DNA of 64,000 nt from Isochrysis galbana (taxonomy: Eukaryota > Haptophyta > Isochrysidales > Isochrysidaceae): NCBI GenBank assembly GCA_018136815.1, contig CM030934.1, positions 1,396,979 to 1,460,978 on the forward strand, read 5' to 3'. A program made the translations under genes and the position numbers. The notes under the pieces were generated by a model. It saw only the letters and a program-made list of their open reading frames with translations, did no database searches and was not told the DNA's origin. Shown one piece after another: positions 11,861-23,440 of this stretch. The first letter of the stretch is position 1; every line of letters starts with the position of its first letter.

Positions 11861-12355
11861 AGTCGGACCCCGGAAACCGACGACAAAGGAATGAAGGGGG
11901 GAAAGGGAAAGGGAGGAGGTGGAGAGAGGGGATGTAAGGGCGGTGTCGCGTCAGTGACAGGGTAACCTAGGACTAGGACTTAGTAGTAGTAGGCGTGTAG
12001 CCCGGAATCTTCAGATGTTTTTTTTATCCACATACACCGGACGAGCCATGCGCCAACCGCGCAGACGGAGGGGCTCCGTTGCCGTCGAGAGCGACGGACC
12101 AACAGCATTAACGTTATAGTCACACGACAAGAAAACTCTGACGGGCGGGCCCCAAGACCAATCGTCAACGAACACTAGAGCTCTAAAGCGCAAGGACAGG
12201 GACGATTAGATGAGAAGAGTGAAGAAATTTCGTAAATGCAGAGTAGAGCCTAGGGTGGAGTATCCATTTCTTTCTCTCTCCTCCCCCTTCACCCCCGGTT
12301 CGCCGGATACACGCGCGGGATCCGGTGGGAGGGTGGAGCTTTGAGCGCAAGGGAC
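11861..12355. other. Intergenic, no supported gene
   Basis: AT-richer than its surroundings, with no recognisable coding frame. A (TAG)n-like patch lies near 11980. Confidence 0.3.
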
Positions 12356-12467
12356 TTTCTCTCCCCCCCCCGGCTGCCCCCCCCCCCCCCCCCCCTCTCG
12401 CTCCCTCGCTCGCTCGTCCTCCCTGCTCTGCTCTGCTCTATCTCTCTCTTTGTCTGTATCGGGATCG
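12356..12467 (+). promoter_or_regulatory. Pyrimidine-rich leader of the sugar transporter
   Basis: Runs of C and CT (12359-12455, including a C-run of over 20) precede the ATG at 12468. Same arrangement as most host genes in the window. Confidence 0.45.
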
Positions 12468-14513
12468 ATGGCAGGCGGTGCAATGTTCGCAGCGGAGCAG
12501 CTGCCGTACACCTGCTCGGCCGCTGTGCTGATGTCATTGCAACCGATCCTGGTCACGCTCTCCAAGAATAAGCAGGGGCAGTTCGACTACTCGGTGCCGA
12601 CCTCGACGATGCTCTCTGAGGTGGGCACGTGTATGCGTGGATCGGGTGGGGAGGCAAGGAGGAAGTGTGGGCCGAGAAGTGTGAGCACGGAAGAAGTGAG
12701 ACGGGGTCCACTGTTGGGTAGTAGGAAGAGGGTGGGGTGGGGGTGGAGGGAGATAAATAGCAACGGTGACTGGATAAGTGGACGGTGATGCGAGAGTTTT
12801 CAGGGGCGGGATGCACACATTGGGGTGGCGCAGGTCACTAGTTTTGTGAGGCCACGCCACCAGGCCGGCTCAGATGCATGGGAGCATAGCGCGTTTCGAT
12901 CCAAAAAACTCATTTCCTCGTTCGTAGACTGTGAAGCTTGGCATTTCGGCGGTCATGCTTGCCCAGCAGATGATCATGGAGCCAAAGCAGCTCCTTGGAG
13001 ACGAGCCGCTCTCTGAGTTTCTTTCTTACGCAATCCCCGGCCTCATTTACTTCATCAACAACAACTGTCTCTTCTTCATCCTCCAGGAAGTTGACCCGAC
13101 CACATTCCAGCTTCTCTCTCAAATGAAGACCATCTTTACAGGCTTGCTCTTCCGCGTCTTCCTCAATCGCCAGATAACGCCAGTGCAGGTGAGCCGCCCA
13201 AGTGAAACGCGTGCTTGACGAGCGTAGCTAGGCATTCTAGTGTTAGCTTGTGGCGGAGTTGCCGACCACCATTTGCTTTGTCTCACAATCAGCATTGCCC
13301 TTTCGTCCGCACAGTATCTCGCCCTGGTGACTCTCGCATGTGGCACAGCGTGTTCGCAGCTGCCATCCGTGCAGGTATGCCGCTATTTGTTACGTGTGAT
13401 CTTGACGACAAACCACTATAATGCCATCTGTTGCGCTTACGTGTTGGTTCGAGCAATCCGAATCCGTTGTCACATCAGCTAGAACAATAGATTCTGTCTC
13501 TTCCGCCCATGGTATGTCACGGATGAACGACCATCTCTTTTCATTGCAGGGACAGGCATCCGGCATAGTCGCAACGAAGACCTCCTCGTTCACTGGCCTT
13601 CTCCTATCTGTCTTCTCCTCGATGATGTCTGCACTGGGCGGCATCTACTCCGAAAAGCTACTTAAAGGCAGAGCCAGTACATCAATTCATTGGCAAAATA
13701 TTCAGCTCTACATTTGGGGCGTCTTCTTCAATGGCGTTGGTAGGTACCTATACATTTGTTGCGTCTTGATTTTCTCTTTGTGCATGAGGGCAGAGGGGAC
13801 CATAGCAGTCTTGCAGGATAATTGCACCAACGGGAGGTTCGAGTGAGCTGCAATGAATGGCTCTTAGACGCAGATCGAATGAGACACCTATCCTCCATGG
13901 CAGGTGTGTACATGAAGGATTCCGACATGATCTTTGGTTCCGGCGTGCTTGCAGGCTTTCATCTCCAAGCTTGGCTCGTGGTCTTGTGCAACGCCTTGAA
14001 TGGCCTCGCGATTTCGGCCGTGCTCAAGGTAGGCGCCTTGCGTAAAGGCTCGAGGGACTTGGACTGCTGCTAAATGGGATGGGTATGCGGCTGTGCAATG
14101 CGGCGTAAGCGTAAGACCGGAGTTTGCCACTCCACCTTTCAATGCATCGTGATAGATGGCTTCACCCTCCCTGTCTGCAGCATGCCGACAATATTGCACG
14201 AGTCTACGCACATGCGATCGCCATGATGGCGACGATGCTCGTATCGATTTATCTTTTTGGCGCGCCAATCACGCCTCAGCTTGCGCTCGCCATTGTGTTG
14301 GTGGCCACCTCCACCATGCAATACAACATGCCTTCGAAAATGCTAATCGGCGAATCCGAACCCATCGAATATCCCCACCGGCCTGGCACCCCAAGCGATC
14401 CCGAGTCAGAATGCACGGAAGATTCGCGTGCTAGCCTCCTCGTCGGCTTTGACCAAAGGTTGCCTAGCTCTTCGAAGTCCGCTCGAGGGTCAATTCCTTC
14501 AGGGGGCTCCTAG
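12468..14513 (+). CDS. SLC35A-type nucleotide-sugar transporter
   Basis: Golgi/ER multi-pass antiporter expected to exchange a nucleotide sugar for the nucleoside monophosphate. Exons 12468-12620, 12928-13188, 13315-13374, 13550-13739, 13904-14028 and 14181-14513 give 373 residues; every junction has GT-AG signals and matching phase (0,0,0,1,0). Family signs are the helix-2 motif STMLSE/TVKLG across the first intron (residues 47-56), GLIYFINNNCLFFIL, a central GGIYSEKLLKG, and KHADNIARVYA at about 263, the region typical of CMP-sialate/UDP-galactose transporters. About ten hydrophobic segments are visible and the C-tail is polar and Ser-rich. The start follows a CT-rich leader. The substrate cannot be read from sequence. 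A 21-bp tandem duplication overlaps the stop. Confidence 0.85.
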
Positions 14514-14541
14514 CCGCGAACAGGGGGCTCCTAGCCGCGAA
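14500..14541 (+). repeat. 21-bp perfect tandem duplication spanning the transporter stop
   Basis: CAGGGGGCTCCTAGCCGCGA plus A occurs twice head-to-tail (14500-14520, 14521-14541). The first copy contains the TAG stop of the upstream gene, so the second is in the 3' UTR. Confidence 0.9.
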
Positions 14542-14764
14542 CTGACTGGTGCGGTGCAACACCGAGTAAAGCTGTGTTGATGCCGATCCCCAATGCGGGA
14601 TGTGGGCTGTGTTGTGCGCTGTCCCGTCGGCATTGCTTTGTCCGCCAATGCTAGATGAGTGATATTGCGTGAGTGATGGGCCGGCTTAGCGCGATGCCGT
14701 CGTCTCAAAAGCAGAGAGGAAACCATAGTTGATAACCTCTTCATTCACATTCACCCCGAGGGAA

Positions 14765-15355
14765 CCTACTTTCATAAGTGGGGTCAATGGGCGGGCCTCG
14801 CGCCCCGCCCTCACGACACCCCCCGGGGTGGGCCCGTACAACCAACCTCAGCCCTTGCCCTCTGGCAGGGGCTAGGCAATCATTATTCTAGCCCAGACCC
14901 CTCACTCAACCGCTATTGTTAAAATAGGGGGCAATGGGGGCGCTTTGCGCCCCCCTACACCGGGCACTAACTTCCCTCCGGGGGGGCCCGTCAGTCACTC
15001 TCATGCTCATGCGCCCTGCCTCCTGGCATAGGCTGAGCACTCACCACTCTGACCCAGACCCCCAGTGGGCGCGGGTTGAGACTCGCACTCCCAGGCCCAC
15101 TCGGGCCACTCGGGCCAGCAGTCGTACTCACTCTTCCCCCCCTCTCCTGGTCACTAGGCAGACGGAGGCGTGTAGGGGGCACACAGGACCGGCAAGGCAC
15201 GCGAGGGAGAGGCAGGAGGGGCCAAGGGCTGAGCCCCAGCCTCCACTGCCCCCTGAGCTGCCTGACTGGCCTCTGGGAGCCAGAGAGGCGGGTGGGGGGC
15301 GCGCGGGGGGGGGGGGGGGGGGCGCGGGGGCGCGCGGGGCGCGGCGGGGCCCCAG
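14765..15355 (+). repeat. Dispersed GC-rich repeat, two tandem diverged copies
   Basis: 14765-14915 (CATAAGTGGGGTCAATGG ... CCCCGGGGTGGGCCCG ... CTCTGGCAGGGG) and 14930-15355 (GGGGGCAATGGGGGCG ... CAGTGGGCGCGGGTTGAG) match one another and 35636-36000. The 3' part (GAGGGAGAGGCAGGAGGGG, AGGGGCTGAGCCCCAG) is shared with the SINE-like family at 53-56 kb. A G/C-run at 15305-15345 may be collapsed in assembly. Confidence 0.7.
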
Positions 15356-15385
15356 TAGCTACATACTAGTCTTCCCGACATTAAG

Positions 15386-15507
15386 TGTTTCGCGATGTTT
15401 TGCGAAAGTTTCGCGTTCGCGCCGTTTACCCCCCGATGTTTCGCGAAAGTTTTTTTCCGGTGAAACCCACTAAAGTTTTGTAAAAAGTAAAAAGTTTCGC
15501 GAAACCC
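15386..15507. promoter_or_regulatory. Cluster of TTTCGCGA/TTTCGCGAAA motifs
   Basis: Four or five copies of TTTCGCG(A) occur within about 120 bp, two of them full palindromes TTTCGCGAAA (near 15439 and 15495), separated by poly-T/A. The motif resembles E2F/DP-type sites but this is only a resemblance. No gene starts nearby. Confidence 0.3.
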
Positions 15508-15534
15508 TTACCAGGCCCTTGACCCCTGGAGGCT

Positions 15535-15891
15535 CCTGGAGGCCAACTCAGGGGGCGGAGGAGGCTGGGGCAGGGCCCTGGCCTCCCCGGCCTCTCCCTC
15601 GCTGGCGCTCCTGAGCCTCAGGGGCCCCCACTCTGCACCTGCCTGCCTGTCGACTAGGGGGGGAGGGGGGTTGGAGCGGCGATGGGCCGGCCACGACAGG
15701 CCAGGACGTGCGAGGCAGGCGAGCCTGTTTGTGGGGAAGGAAGTGGGTCAGCAGGGCAGTCTCCTCCAGGCAAGCCATCAGGCATGCTAGGAGCATGGGT
15801 GGTTCCTCCCCCATGGCAGGGCAGGAGTGGAGAGGGGCGGGGGGCTCGTGCCCTCCCATGGGCGAACTGCAAGTATAAACTTAGTTGAAGA
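15535..15891 (-). mobile_element. SINE-like family copy, 5' part
   Basis: On the minus strand it starts AACTAAGTTTATACTTGC at 15891 and continues with the family blocks CCCATGGGAGGGCACGAGC, a GGAACCACCCATGCTCC box and GCCTGCCTGTCGAC. It ends near 15535 without the family 3' end, so it is truncated. Confidence 0.65.
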
Positions 15892-16625
15892 AAAAGGTAT
15901 GAAGAGGGGAAGGGAACGGTGTAGGAAAGGGAAATAGGGGCGATGCCGGTAGAGAGGTAGCGTGACCTGGACCATGGTAGGTGTTAGAAAGATCTTCAGA
16001 TGTTTTTAAAAGCAACGTTGTCCGATGAGCTCAATAGCTCAAATAGCCATTTGCCATTTGTCTGCAAGCTAAAGTAAAAAAAACGCCGCAATTTGCTTGC
16101 GCTGACGCTATATTCGCGGTGCGTTGGGCCGCATGGCACTCGCTGCAGCTAGGCATTCTGCGCCGCTGCCGTCGCCCGTCTCATGCTCATGATTGTTTGA
16201 TTGATCTTATCTTTCGGTGCACGAATTTCGCCCCAGAGCACCTGTGCCACTATCTAGCGCTAACACTCAGACTAGAGCTTGAGCGCGTAAGCGCGGCGGT
16301 CGCGGGACGCGGCGGTCGCGGGGCACGGCGATCGAGGGGCGCCCTTGTCTTGAAAATACCATTGAGTAGCGGTCACAATTTGCAGCAGTATAATTTCTGC
16401 CAACTCATCCCCGACGGGGTGAGCTGTATATTTGGTCTCCGATCTTCGGGGGCCACCACGCTCTTATGTCGGGCATCGCTGATGCTGAGCACGTTGAATT
16501 TCGCTGGAACGATTTCAACATGCGGCTGACGGCGACCGATGATGTCGGCCGGTGCTCAGATCGCAGCCCGGTGACTGAGAGCAAGCCTTGGTTTTTGACA
16601 GATTTCGACACGTTTGGGCGCGCAC
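15892..16625. other. Intergenic, no supported gene
   Basis: 3' flank of NUP54. A plus-strand ORF at 16119-16529 has no recognisable domain. A small GCGGTCGCGGG repeat lies near 16295-16330. Confidence 0.3.
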
Positions 16626-18680
16626 CTAGAAGGCAGCCGCGAGCGTTGCCTTGGCGTCGCGCTGCAACTGCTCTTGGATATCGAGCAGCCGCTTGAGGTT
16701 TGCCTGATGGCGCTCAAGCCACTCACGTAACGCGGCCAGATTCAGCCGTGTCGCTCCCGTCGTGCCGCCACTGGCGGCAAGGGCTGCATCGAGCCGAGTG
16801 CCCGCTCCGCCTCCAGTGGCGTGCAGCTGGAGTTCGCTGCTGAGCTCATGCAAGCGGGCGCGACCTTGCCCTGGCTGCCTGACGGCAGAGGCGAGCATGC
16901 GCAGTTCATCTACCCAAGCTTGCTCAGATGGGTTTAGTGGCGGCTCGCCATACGCGCCGCCTTGAGGGAGAGCGCGCACGACGCGTTGAGACTCAATGGC
17001 GGCTGCCAGCCGAACGATCCGGTGAGAGAGCTGCAACTGACGAGTAGTGTAGTGACGGAGACGAAGGGCGAAGCTGGCTTCGCGCTCGTCAGCAAGAGCG
17101 TGCAGTTCGCGCCTTGTTCTTTGCAGCAACGAGTCAACCTTCGCTGCCACACGCTGCTGAGCCGCATGTCGCTCATGCAACGCCTGCACACCGGGTGATA
17201 GTACGCAGTCGGCGCAGACACAGCATTGCAAACCAGCAATGATAAAATGTAAGACGTATGGAACAAGATTGGTAGGTAGATACAGACCACCCACAATCGT
17301 CCAGAGACGGCACGAGCGCTCTAGGCCCTGGCGCACGCAATCCGGTCTCAACGAATGACAGCGCTTTCTTGGGGGCGGGTCATCCCCGCCCGCATGTCCC
17401 TGCAATGTTCTTACCTGGAAGCCCGTGATCTGGACTGGGCAAAAACGCTGCGGATCTGGATTGCGCGCATCAGCACGTGCCCACAGCGCTTGGTCGGACG
17501 CATCGTACGAAGCCTTCCGCTTTTCTTGCAGGGTCTGAAGAGAAGAGAAAGCAAGGGAGCAAAAGCGCGCGATTATGAGGTCGCAGGGTAGGGGAAGTTG
17601 CTAGCTTGGCTGATGACAGGGGGACTCCTGGCAAGCCGTAGGTGCTTCTTTCAGGCACGGGATAAGAGACACTGGCTAGATGCACTATCCCTGGCTGCAC
17701 ATTGAGTGTCAGTCGGGAAGGAGGAGAGCTGATCCAAGGTTGTTGGCACAGCCATCAAACATGGCTATCTTCACATTAAGTCGTCTGGTCTCAGTGTGTG
17801 ATACTGCCGCATGCTGCTGATCGACACAGCTCGCACGCGCAAGCCAAAGGGCCCATGTTGGATGAGGCCAGCGCTCAGGAAATGTCCATGCGGTGACAGG
17901 GTGCGCATGCACCCATGTGACGCGGCAAATACCTGTGCGGGTGGGGGCGCGAGCAACCCATTTGCGTCTTCGGTTGAGAGGTCATCGAAAAAGACGTGCT
18001 TGAAGGAGCACATGCGATAGTCGTTTGCGTCCCATGCCTTTGCCATTTGCTGGAGGAAGGCGTTGAAGATGTCGGCATCTGTCACCTGCGTCGGCCCTTG
18101 GGGTTGTGCCGGCTGTGCAGGGGCGGGAGCAGGAGCACCGAAGAGGCCACCAGTTGCAGGAGTCGTGCCTCCAAAGAGGCTTGTGCTGGAGTTGGCAGAG
18201 GGGGAGGGGGGGGGGGGGGGCGTGGATCGAGCAAGGCTCTTGCGAATAGGGAAGTAAGAGCAAGTCTCCCAACGCATAGCTGCGGGCCTCGTATGCGCGC
18301 AGAAGGTCATTGTGAAGTTGGCCTTGATGCGGAAGCGACGGCTTGTCTCACCTGCCGAGGTGCGCAGGAGCTGGCGCAGGCGCCCCAAAGAGGCTGGTGC
18401 CCGTGGGAGCCGGAGCACCAAAGAGGCTAGTGCCACCGAATGGGTTAGCCGCCGGCGCGGGCGCTGCGGGCGCACCGAAGATGCCACTGGAGGCAGAAGT
18501 GGCCGCTGCGCCAAAGGGATTAGAGGCCGCAGAGGGCGCGGGCGCGGCGCCGAAGAGCGTACCACCGGCTGGGGCGGGCGCGGGCGCCCCGAAGAGCGTG
18601 CTACCGCCCGGCGCGGGCGCGGGCGCGCCGAAGAGCGAGCTGGTGGCCGGCGCTGGTGCTGACGCACCGAAGAACGACAT
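16626..18680 (-). CDS. NUP54: Nucleoporin Nup54
   Basis: Central-channel FG nucleoporin, partner of Nup62 and Nup58 in the nuclear pore. Exons 18680-18352, 18185-17933, 17534-17415 and 17183-16626 give 419 residues; introns are 166, 398 and 231 bp with matching phases 2,0,0. Residues 1-130 contain about eleven FG repeats (SLFGAPAPAP, NPFGA, GLFGA types). The junction of exons 3 and 4 reads NPDPQRFCPVQITGFQ/ALHERHAAQQ, the conserved NPDP...PV...GF...L..R block of Nup54. The C-terminal helical region has RQLQLSHRIVRL followed by a GRARLHELSSEL block, equivalent to the family's HLQLSHRVL and KGRLNEL. The ATG at 18680 lies directly beside a 1.5-kb CT tract; the open frame extending into that tract is an artefact of the repeat. 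Confidence 0.9.
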
Positions 18681-18690
18681 CAACACGCCG

Positions 18691-18691
18691 T

Positions 18692-18738
<47 letters not shown>

Positions 18739-20224
18739 GAGAGAGAGGAGACGGGAGGCGGGAGAGAGGGGAGAGGGGAGAGGGAGAGGAGAGAGGAGAG
18801 AAGAGAGAGTAGAGGAGAGAGGAGAGAGGAGAGAGGAGAGAGAGTAGAGGAGAGAGGAGAGAGGAGAGAGGAGAGAGGAGAGAGGAGAGAGGAGAGAGGA
18901 GAGAGGAGAGAGGAGAGAGGGGAGAGGAGAGAGGAGAGAGGAGAGAGGAGAGAGGAGAGAGGAGAGAGGAGAGAGGAGAGAGGAGAGAGGAGAGAGGAGA
19001 GAGGAGAGAGGAGAGAGGAGAGAGGAGAGAGGAGAGAGGAGAGGGGAGAGGGGAGAGGGAGAGGAGAGAGGAGAGAGGAGAGAGGAGAGAGGAGAGAGGA
19101 GAGAGGAGAGAGGAGAGAGGAGAGAGGGGAGAGGGGAGAGGGGAGAGGAGAGAGGGAGAGAGGAGAGAGGAGAGAGGAGAGAGGAGAGAGAGTAGAGGAG
19201 AGGGGAGAGAGGAGAGAGGGGAGAGGGGAGAGGAGAGAGGAGAGAGGAGAGAGGAGAGAGGAGAGAGGAGAGAGGAGAGAGGAGAGAGGAGAGAGGAGAG
19301 AGGAGAGAGGAGAGAGGGGAGAGCGGAGAGGGGAGAGGAGAGAGGAGAGAGGAGAGAGGAGAGAGGAGAGAGGAGAGAGGGGAGAGGGGAGAGGAGAGAG
19401 GGGAGAGGGGAGAGGAGAGAGGAGAGAGGAGAGAGGAGAGAGGGGAGAGGAGAGAGGGGAGAGAGAAGAGGAGAGAGGAGAGAAGAGAGAGTAGAGGAGA
19501 GAGGAGAGAGGAGAGAGGAGAGAGGAGAGAGGAGAGAGGAGAGAGGAGAGAGGAGAGAGGAGAGAGAGAAGAGGAGAGAGGAGAGAAGAGAGAGGAGAGG
19601 AGAGAGGAGAGAGGAGAGAGGAGAGAGGAGAGAGGAGAGAGGAGAGAGGAGAGAGGAGAGAGGAGAGAGGGGAGAGGGGAGAGGAGAGAGGAGAGAGGAG
19701 AGAGGAGAGAGAGTAGAGGAGAGAGGAGAGAAGAGAGAGTAGAGGAGAGAGGAGAGAGGAGAGAGGGGAGAGGAGAGAGGAGAGAGAGAAGAGGAGAGAG
19801 GAGAGAGGAGAGAGGAGAGAGGAGAGAGGAGAGAAGAGAGAGAGAGAGGAGAGAGGAGAGAGGAGAGAAGAGAGAGTAGAGGAGAGAGGAGAGAGGAGAG
19901 AGGAGAGAGGAGAGAGGAGAGAGAGGAGAGAGGAGAGAGGGGAGAGGGGAGAGGAGAGAGGAGAGAGAGAAGAGGAGAGAGGAGAGAGGAGAGAGGAGAG
20001 AGGAGAGAGGAGAGACGAGAGAGAGAGAGAGGAGAGAGGAGAGAGGAGAGAAGAGAGAGTAGAGGAGAGAGGAGAGAGGAGAGAGGAGAGAGGAGAGAGG
20101 AGAGAGAGGAGAGAGGAGAGAGGGGAGAGGGGAGAGGAGAGAGGAGAGAGAGAAGAGGAGAGAGGAGAGAGGAGAGAGGAGAGAGGAGAGACGAGAGAGA
20201 GAGAGAGGAGAGAGGAGAGAGGAG
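18691..20224. repeat. 1.5-kb polypurine GAGAGG minisatellite
   Basis: Almost uninterrupted G/A on the top strand, built on GGAGAGA heptamer-like units with higher-order blocks containing GAGAGAGTAGAGGAGAG, the longest of which recurs with a period of about 188 bp between 19850 and 20220. It sits between NUP54 (-) and the FHA-like gene (+). The long Leu/Ser/Pro-rich ORFs across it on the minus strand exist only because the unit lacks stop codons. Confidence 0.9.
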
Positions 20225-20724
20225 ACGACGAGCGGGGCAGAGCGGCACCCAGAGGAGGGTTATGGCAGAGACGTCGTCGGCGCGGGGCGGGAAAAGAAAA
20301 GAGGTTGGGTCGATGGGGGCGGGGGGCGAGTAAGAAGTAGAGAGGAGAGGAGTGAGGAGAGGGATGGGACAAGAGGGAGTGGGAGGGAGGTGGCGTAGTA
20401 AAAAGAAATCTGCGTCCTCGCTCCATCTTCTACAAAAGAAACACTCTGTCCGGCGAGAGGCTCGGGGCTCGGTGCGCGGATGTGTGTTGGTAGTGAGTAG
20501 AACAAGAGAGTGAGGGGGTGGGGGGGGGGGGCGCATCAGAAGAGAGGGGCTGAGGAGAGGCAGGGGGACAGAATCAGAAGGGGACGAAGGAGGAGAGGAA
20601 GAAGTGATATAGACGCGGCTCATCGGACAATTCCATAGATCTGTGGCCTTGTTTCATGGTGTAATCGTACGTCTGTCGTCCGAGAGATGGTTCTCTTGCT
20701 TGTTGCCTCTCAGGGATCTTCTCC

Positions 20725-20769
<45 letters not shown>

Positions 20770-21167
20770 CTCGTCCGCTGCTGCTCTCTCCGCTGGCTCG
20801 CTCCTCTCCCCCGAGAGATTCCCAGTAGCAATACGGGAAGAGAGGGAGAAGAGACAGAGATGACAGCAGAGGGAGAGAGAGAGGAGCAGAGGAAGAGACA
20901 TACGTCAGGGAAGAAAAGAACAGGAGAAAGCAGGTGAAAAGGAGAGGTAAGCAGGCGAGATGATTCTATGTGTGAGGAGGAGTGGGGCGACAGAGAGAGA
21001 GGAGAGAGAGAAGCGAGCGCGCGACGGCGCCGTCGGCGGCGGCGGCGCTCCTTCTCCTACTGCTCTTCCTCCCTCTCTTCCCGTCGGGCCTCTTCTCTGT
21101 CTCCTTGGGCCACGCTCTTGGGTCGACCCCCCCCCCCCACCCCACCCCCTCCTCTCCACTCCTCTTC
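20225..21167. other. Intergenic region upstream of the FHA-like gene
   Basis: Contains a (CT)n tract at 20728-20765, purine patches at 20838-20900 and a C-run near 21128. 21040-21167 is pyrimidine-rich and ends at the ATG of the next gene. No other gene is supported. Confidence 0.4.
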
Positions 21168-22607
21168 ATGCCGCCGCGCCGTCTAGCGCACGGCCGCGGC
21201 AAGCGGAGCGCCAGCGCTGAGGCCGGGCCTAGTACGAGCAAGAGGCAGGCGGCTGGGCCCAGCACGAGCAGGAGGCAGGCACACAGGGATACGGCCGCCG
21301 TGATGCAGCCCCCAGAGCCGGAACGAACCCACCCACTTCCATCCTCCTCCTCGTCCATGACAGCTGACTCGCTCCGCGTGGGCACGGCAACCGCTGCCGT
21401 GCCTCCAGCACTGCAGCAGAGCATGACCGCGCGCGTCTCGCAGTGCTTCCTGCACACGATGTGCTCACAACGCGAGGAGCCGGAGCGCGTGATGACTCCA
21501 TCGCAAGAGACAGAGCTTCGCGCCTTCTACGACTCGCTGATGAGGCGGTTGCAGGCTGATGGGTGGGAGGGTGGTTGGACCGCGGTGAAGGCCCAAATCC
21601 TTGAGGTCATCACGGAAGTGAATCGGCACATCGCGATGCATGGTGGACTCCAAGTCACCTCACGAGCAAGCAGTCGGGTCGCGAGCAAGGAGGCGGCGGG
21701 CACAAGCACGATACATCTCATCTCCTCCGACACCAGCGCTAGCAGCATCGCCGCGCGCGCCCAAGCCACTGGGTCGAGTGCTCGACCGGAAGCGTTAGCG
21801 ATGCCAGCTGCCCGGTCTCGTCGCTGTTCTAGTAGTTCTGCGCCAAACCGAGCCCACGCGGTATCTCAACCCTCTCAGTCAGAGAGTGCGGAGGCTGCCG
21901 CCGCGGCTGAAGCGAGCAGCAGTTCAAATGCTCCACCAGGAAGAGCAGCGGCTGGTGCCGGCTCCTCGGTTGTGGCCAATTCCAGCGAAGCTGATGCGCG
22001 CTACGCCTTCGAGTTTGTGGTGAGTGGCACAGGTCCGCGCGCATATCTCCGGCAAGAAGCTCGTGGTAGGTCACTGTTATGTGGCCGATTCGGCTACTGC
22101 GATTGTGTGATGGGCCATGAGGAGCGCGAGGGCATCATCGGCGAGAACCTACTCATAGGTCGTGTGCAAGTGAGCAAGCCTTTAGAATCGAGGAGGCCCG
22201 CACGGCCTTTCCCGATGGCAAACCTTTGAGTAGCGATGCCTTTGCGAGAGGGAAGAGCCACTTTGACCCTACACTTCCTTTCACCCATGGCCACTTAGTT
22301 CATTGCGATGCGAACTGCTCATGAGATTGCCATTCTCGACTGCTGGTCCAAGAGCGGGACGCGGACCGTGGAACGCGAGAGCGGACGGGGACCTCTAACA
22401 TCTTCGAGACCCGGCTGTCGGCGTATACTCATCTTCTCCTCGACAGAACGCTTTGTCCTTGAGATCGGCGAGTCCGCAAGAGTAACATTCAACCCAACAC
22501 CCGATGACTTGGTTCCTCCACCCACGCCACCCCCCGTCTCCCCCATGAAAGCCGCGGGCTGTGATGGCGCCGGGGGTGGTGTCAGCCACTGGCCCAAATC
22601 TGAGTGA
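21168..22607 (+). CDS. FHA-like domain protein with disordered N-terminus
   Basis: Two exons, 21168-22169 and 22299-22607, give 436 residues; the intron has GTGAGC/TTAG ends and phase 0 on both sides. Residues 1-290 are low-complexity (Ser/Ala/Arg) apart from a small helical block at about 105-160. Residues 300-400, spanning the intron, look like a forkhead-associated phosphopeptide-binding domain: LLCGRFGYCDCVMG, then LLIGRVQ, then HEIAILDCWSKSGTRTV (the family's DxxSxxGT element), and LEIGESARVTFNP. The assignment rests on motif order, and the arginine and serine of classical FHA sites are only loosely matched. The start follows a CT-rich leader. Another strong donor-like GTGAGT exists at 22020; using it would destroy the domain. 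Confidence 0.5.
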
Positions 22608-23247
22608 ACTGCAAAATGAGGCCGCAGCGATGACGATGCCAAGTAGGCCTACGTCCGAGGCTTGTCCCGCATCGATTGTTCCCACGCGCTCAAAACCGTC
22701 TTGAAGCGAAGTGGAGCGCCGACATCGACCGCCACTGCGTTGTGGCGTCCTTGCCCGCATTAAGCTCAACTCCTTGAGCGCATCAAGTATACGTGTGCCA
22801 AGTAAGGAACATGCACGGCTCGTTCTCGGTGTACGTTGTTTCTTTTGATGCCACATAATCGCGCGCGCGGACTTAAGATCCAGCAAAACTTCGTCATGGT
22901 AGATGGTAGTTCTACCAGAAGAAGTGGCCCAGTAAAAAAAATCTTACTACAATACTTTCGGCCGCCGCGCGCGTGCAGCCTTGGGGTTCCAGACTTGTCC
23001 GCCCGGACCGCGCCCTCCACTTATCCCCTCGAACTTTTGGTCGTTGAGTTTGCCACCTGAGGCGGCTGCGTATCGGTCCACCCAGCGGAGTGACCTTTTC
23101 CGGCTTTGCTTGTATTTTGCTGGGATGAGTTGCGTGCCATGTGCCATCAGCCATCAGCGAAAGCTTGGCTTCTTGTCTTTACCTCGGCGCCATATACTCT
23201 GACACACATATCTCGGCGCCATTTACTATGACTCATATGACGCCGTT
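22608..23247. other. Intergenic, no supported gene
   Basis: No coding frame with recognisable content. CTCGGCGCCAT boxes are repeated near 23185 and 23213. Confidence 0.3.
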
Positions 23248-23363
23248 TTAGTTGTCGTCGTCTTCATTGATTATTCTTGTTGGCGCTTCTGCGCTCATGA
23301 GGAAGGCGAGCGGCGACAGCGCGCAACCTTGGGGCACTCCGCTCGCTCCGCACGCTACCCCTC
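23248..23363 (-). pseudogene. Reverse transcriptase fragment (GVPQGC motif)
   Basis: On the minus strand this short frame reads GASGVPQGCALSPLAFLM and then stops. (R)GVPQGxxLSPxxF is the hallmark of block 4 in non-LTR retrotransposon and group-II-like reverse transcriptases. No YxDD box follows and a stop lies just upstream, so it is a small relic. Confidence 0.65.
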
Positions 23364-23440
23364 AAAAGACTCAGCCTCAGCGAAGCGGGCGCTCTTTTAC
23401 AACCCATATGGCACAATCCCAATTGCGCGGGCCCCAACAT

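Noticed and set aside
12534-12860. Proline-rich minus-strand ORFs
   Set aside because: Antisense to exon 1 and intron 1 of the sugar transporter.
14934-15473. Gly/Arg-rich ORFs of the 15-kb repeat
   Set aside because: The same GC-rich repeat occurs at several places with unrelated frames open; composition explains them.
18348-20623. Very long Leu/Ser/Pro ORFs (over 600 codons) on the minus strand
   Set aside because: They are the translation of the GAGAGG minisatellite, whose unit has no stop codons. Only the part from 18680 leftwards is coding (NUP54).
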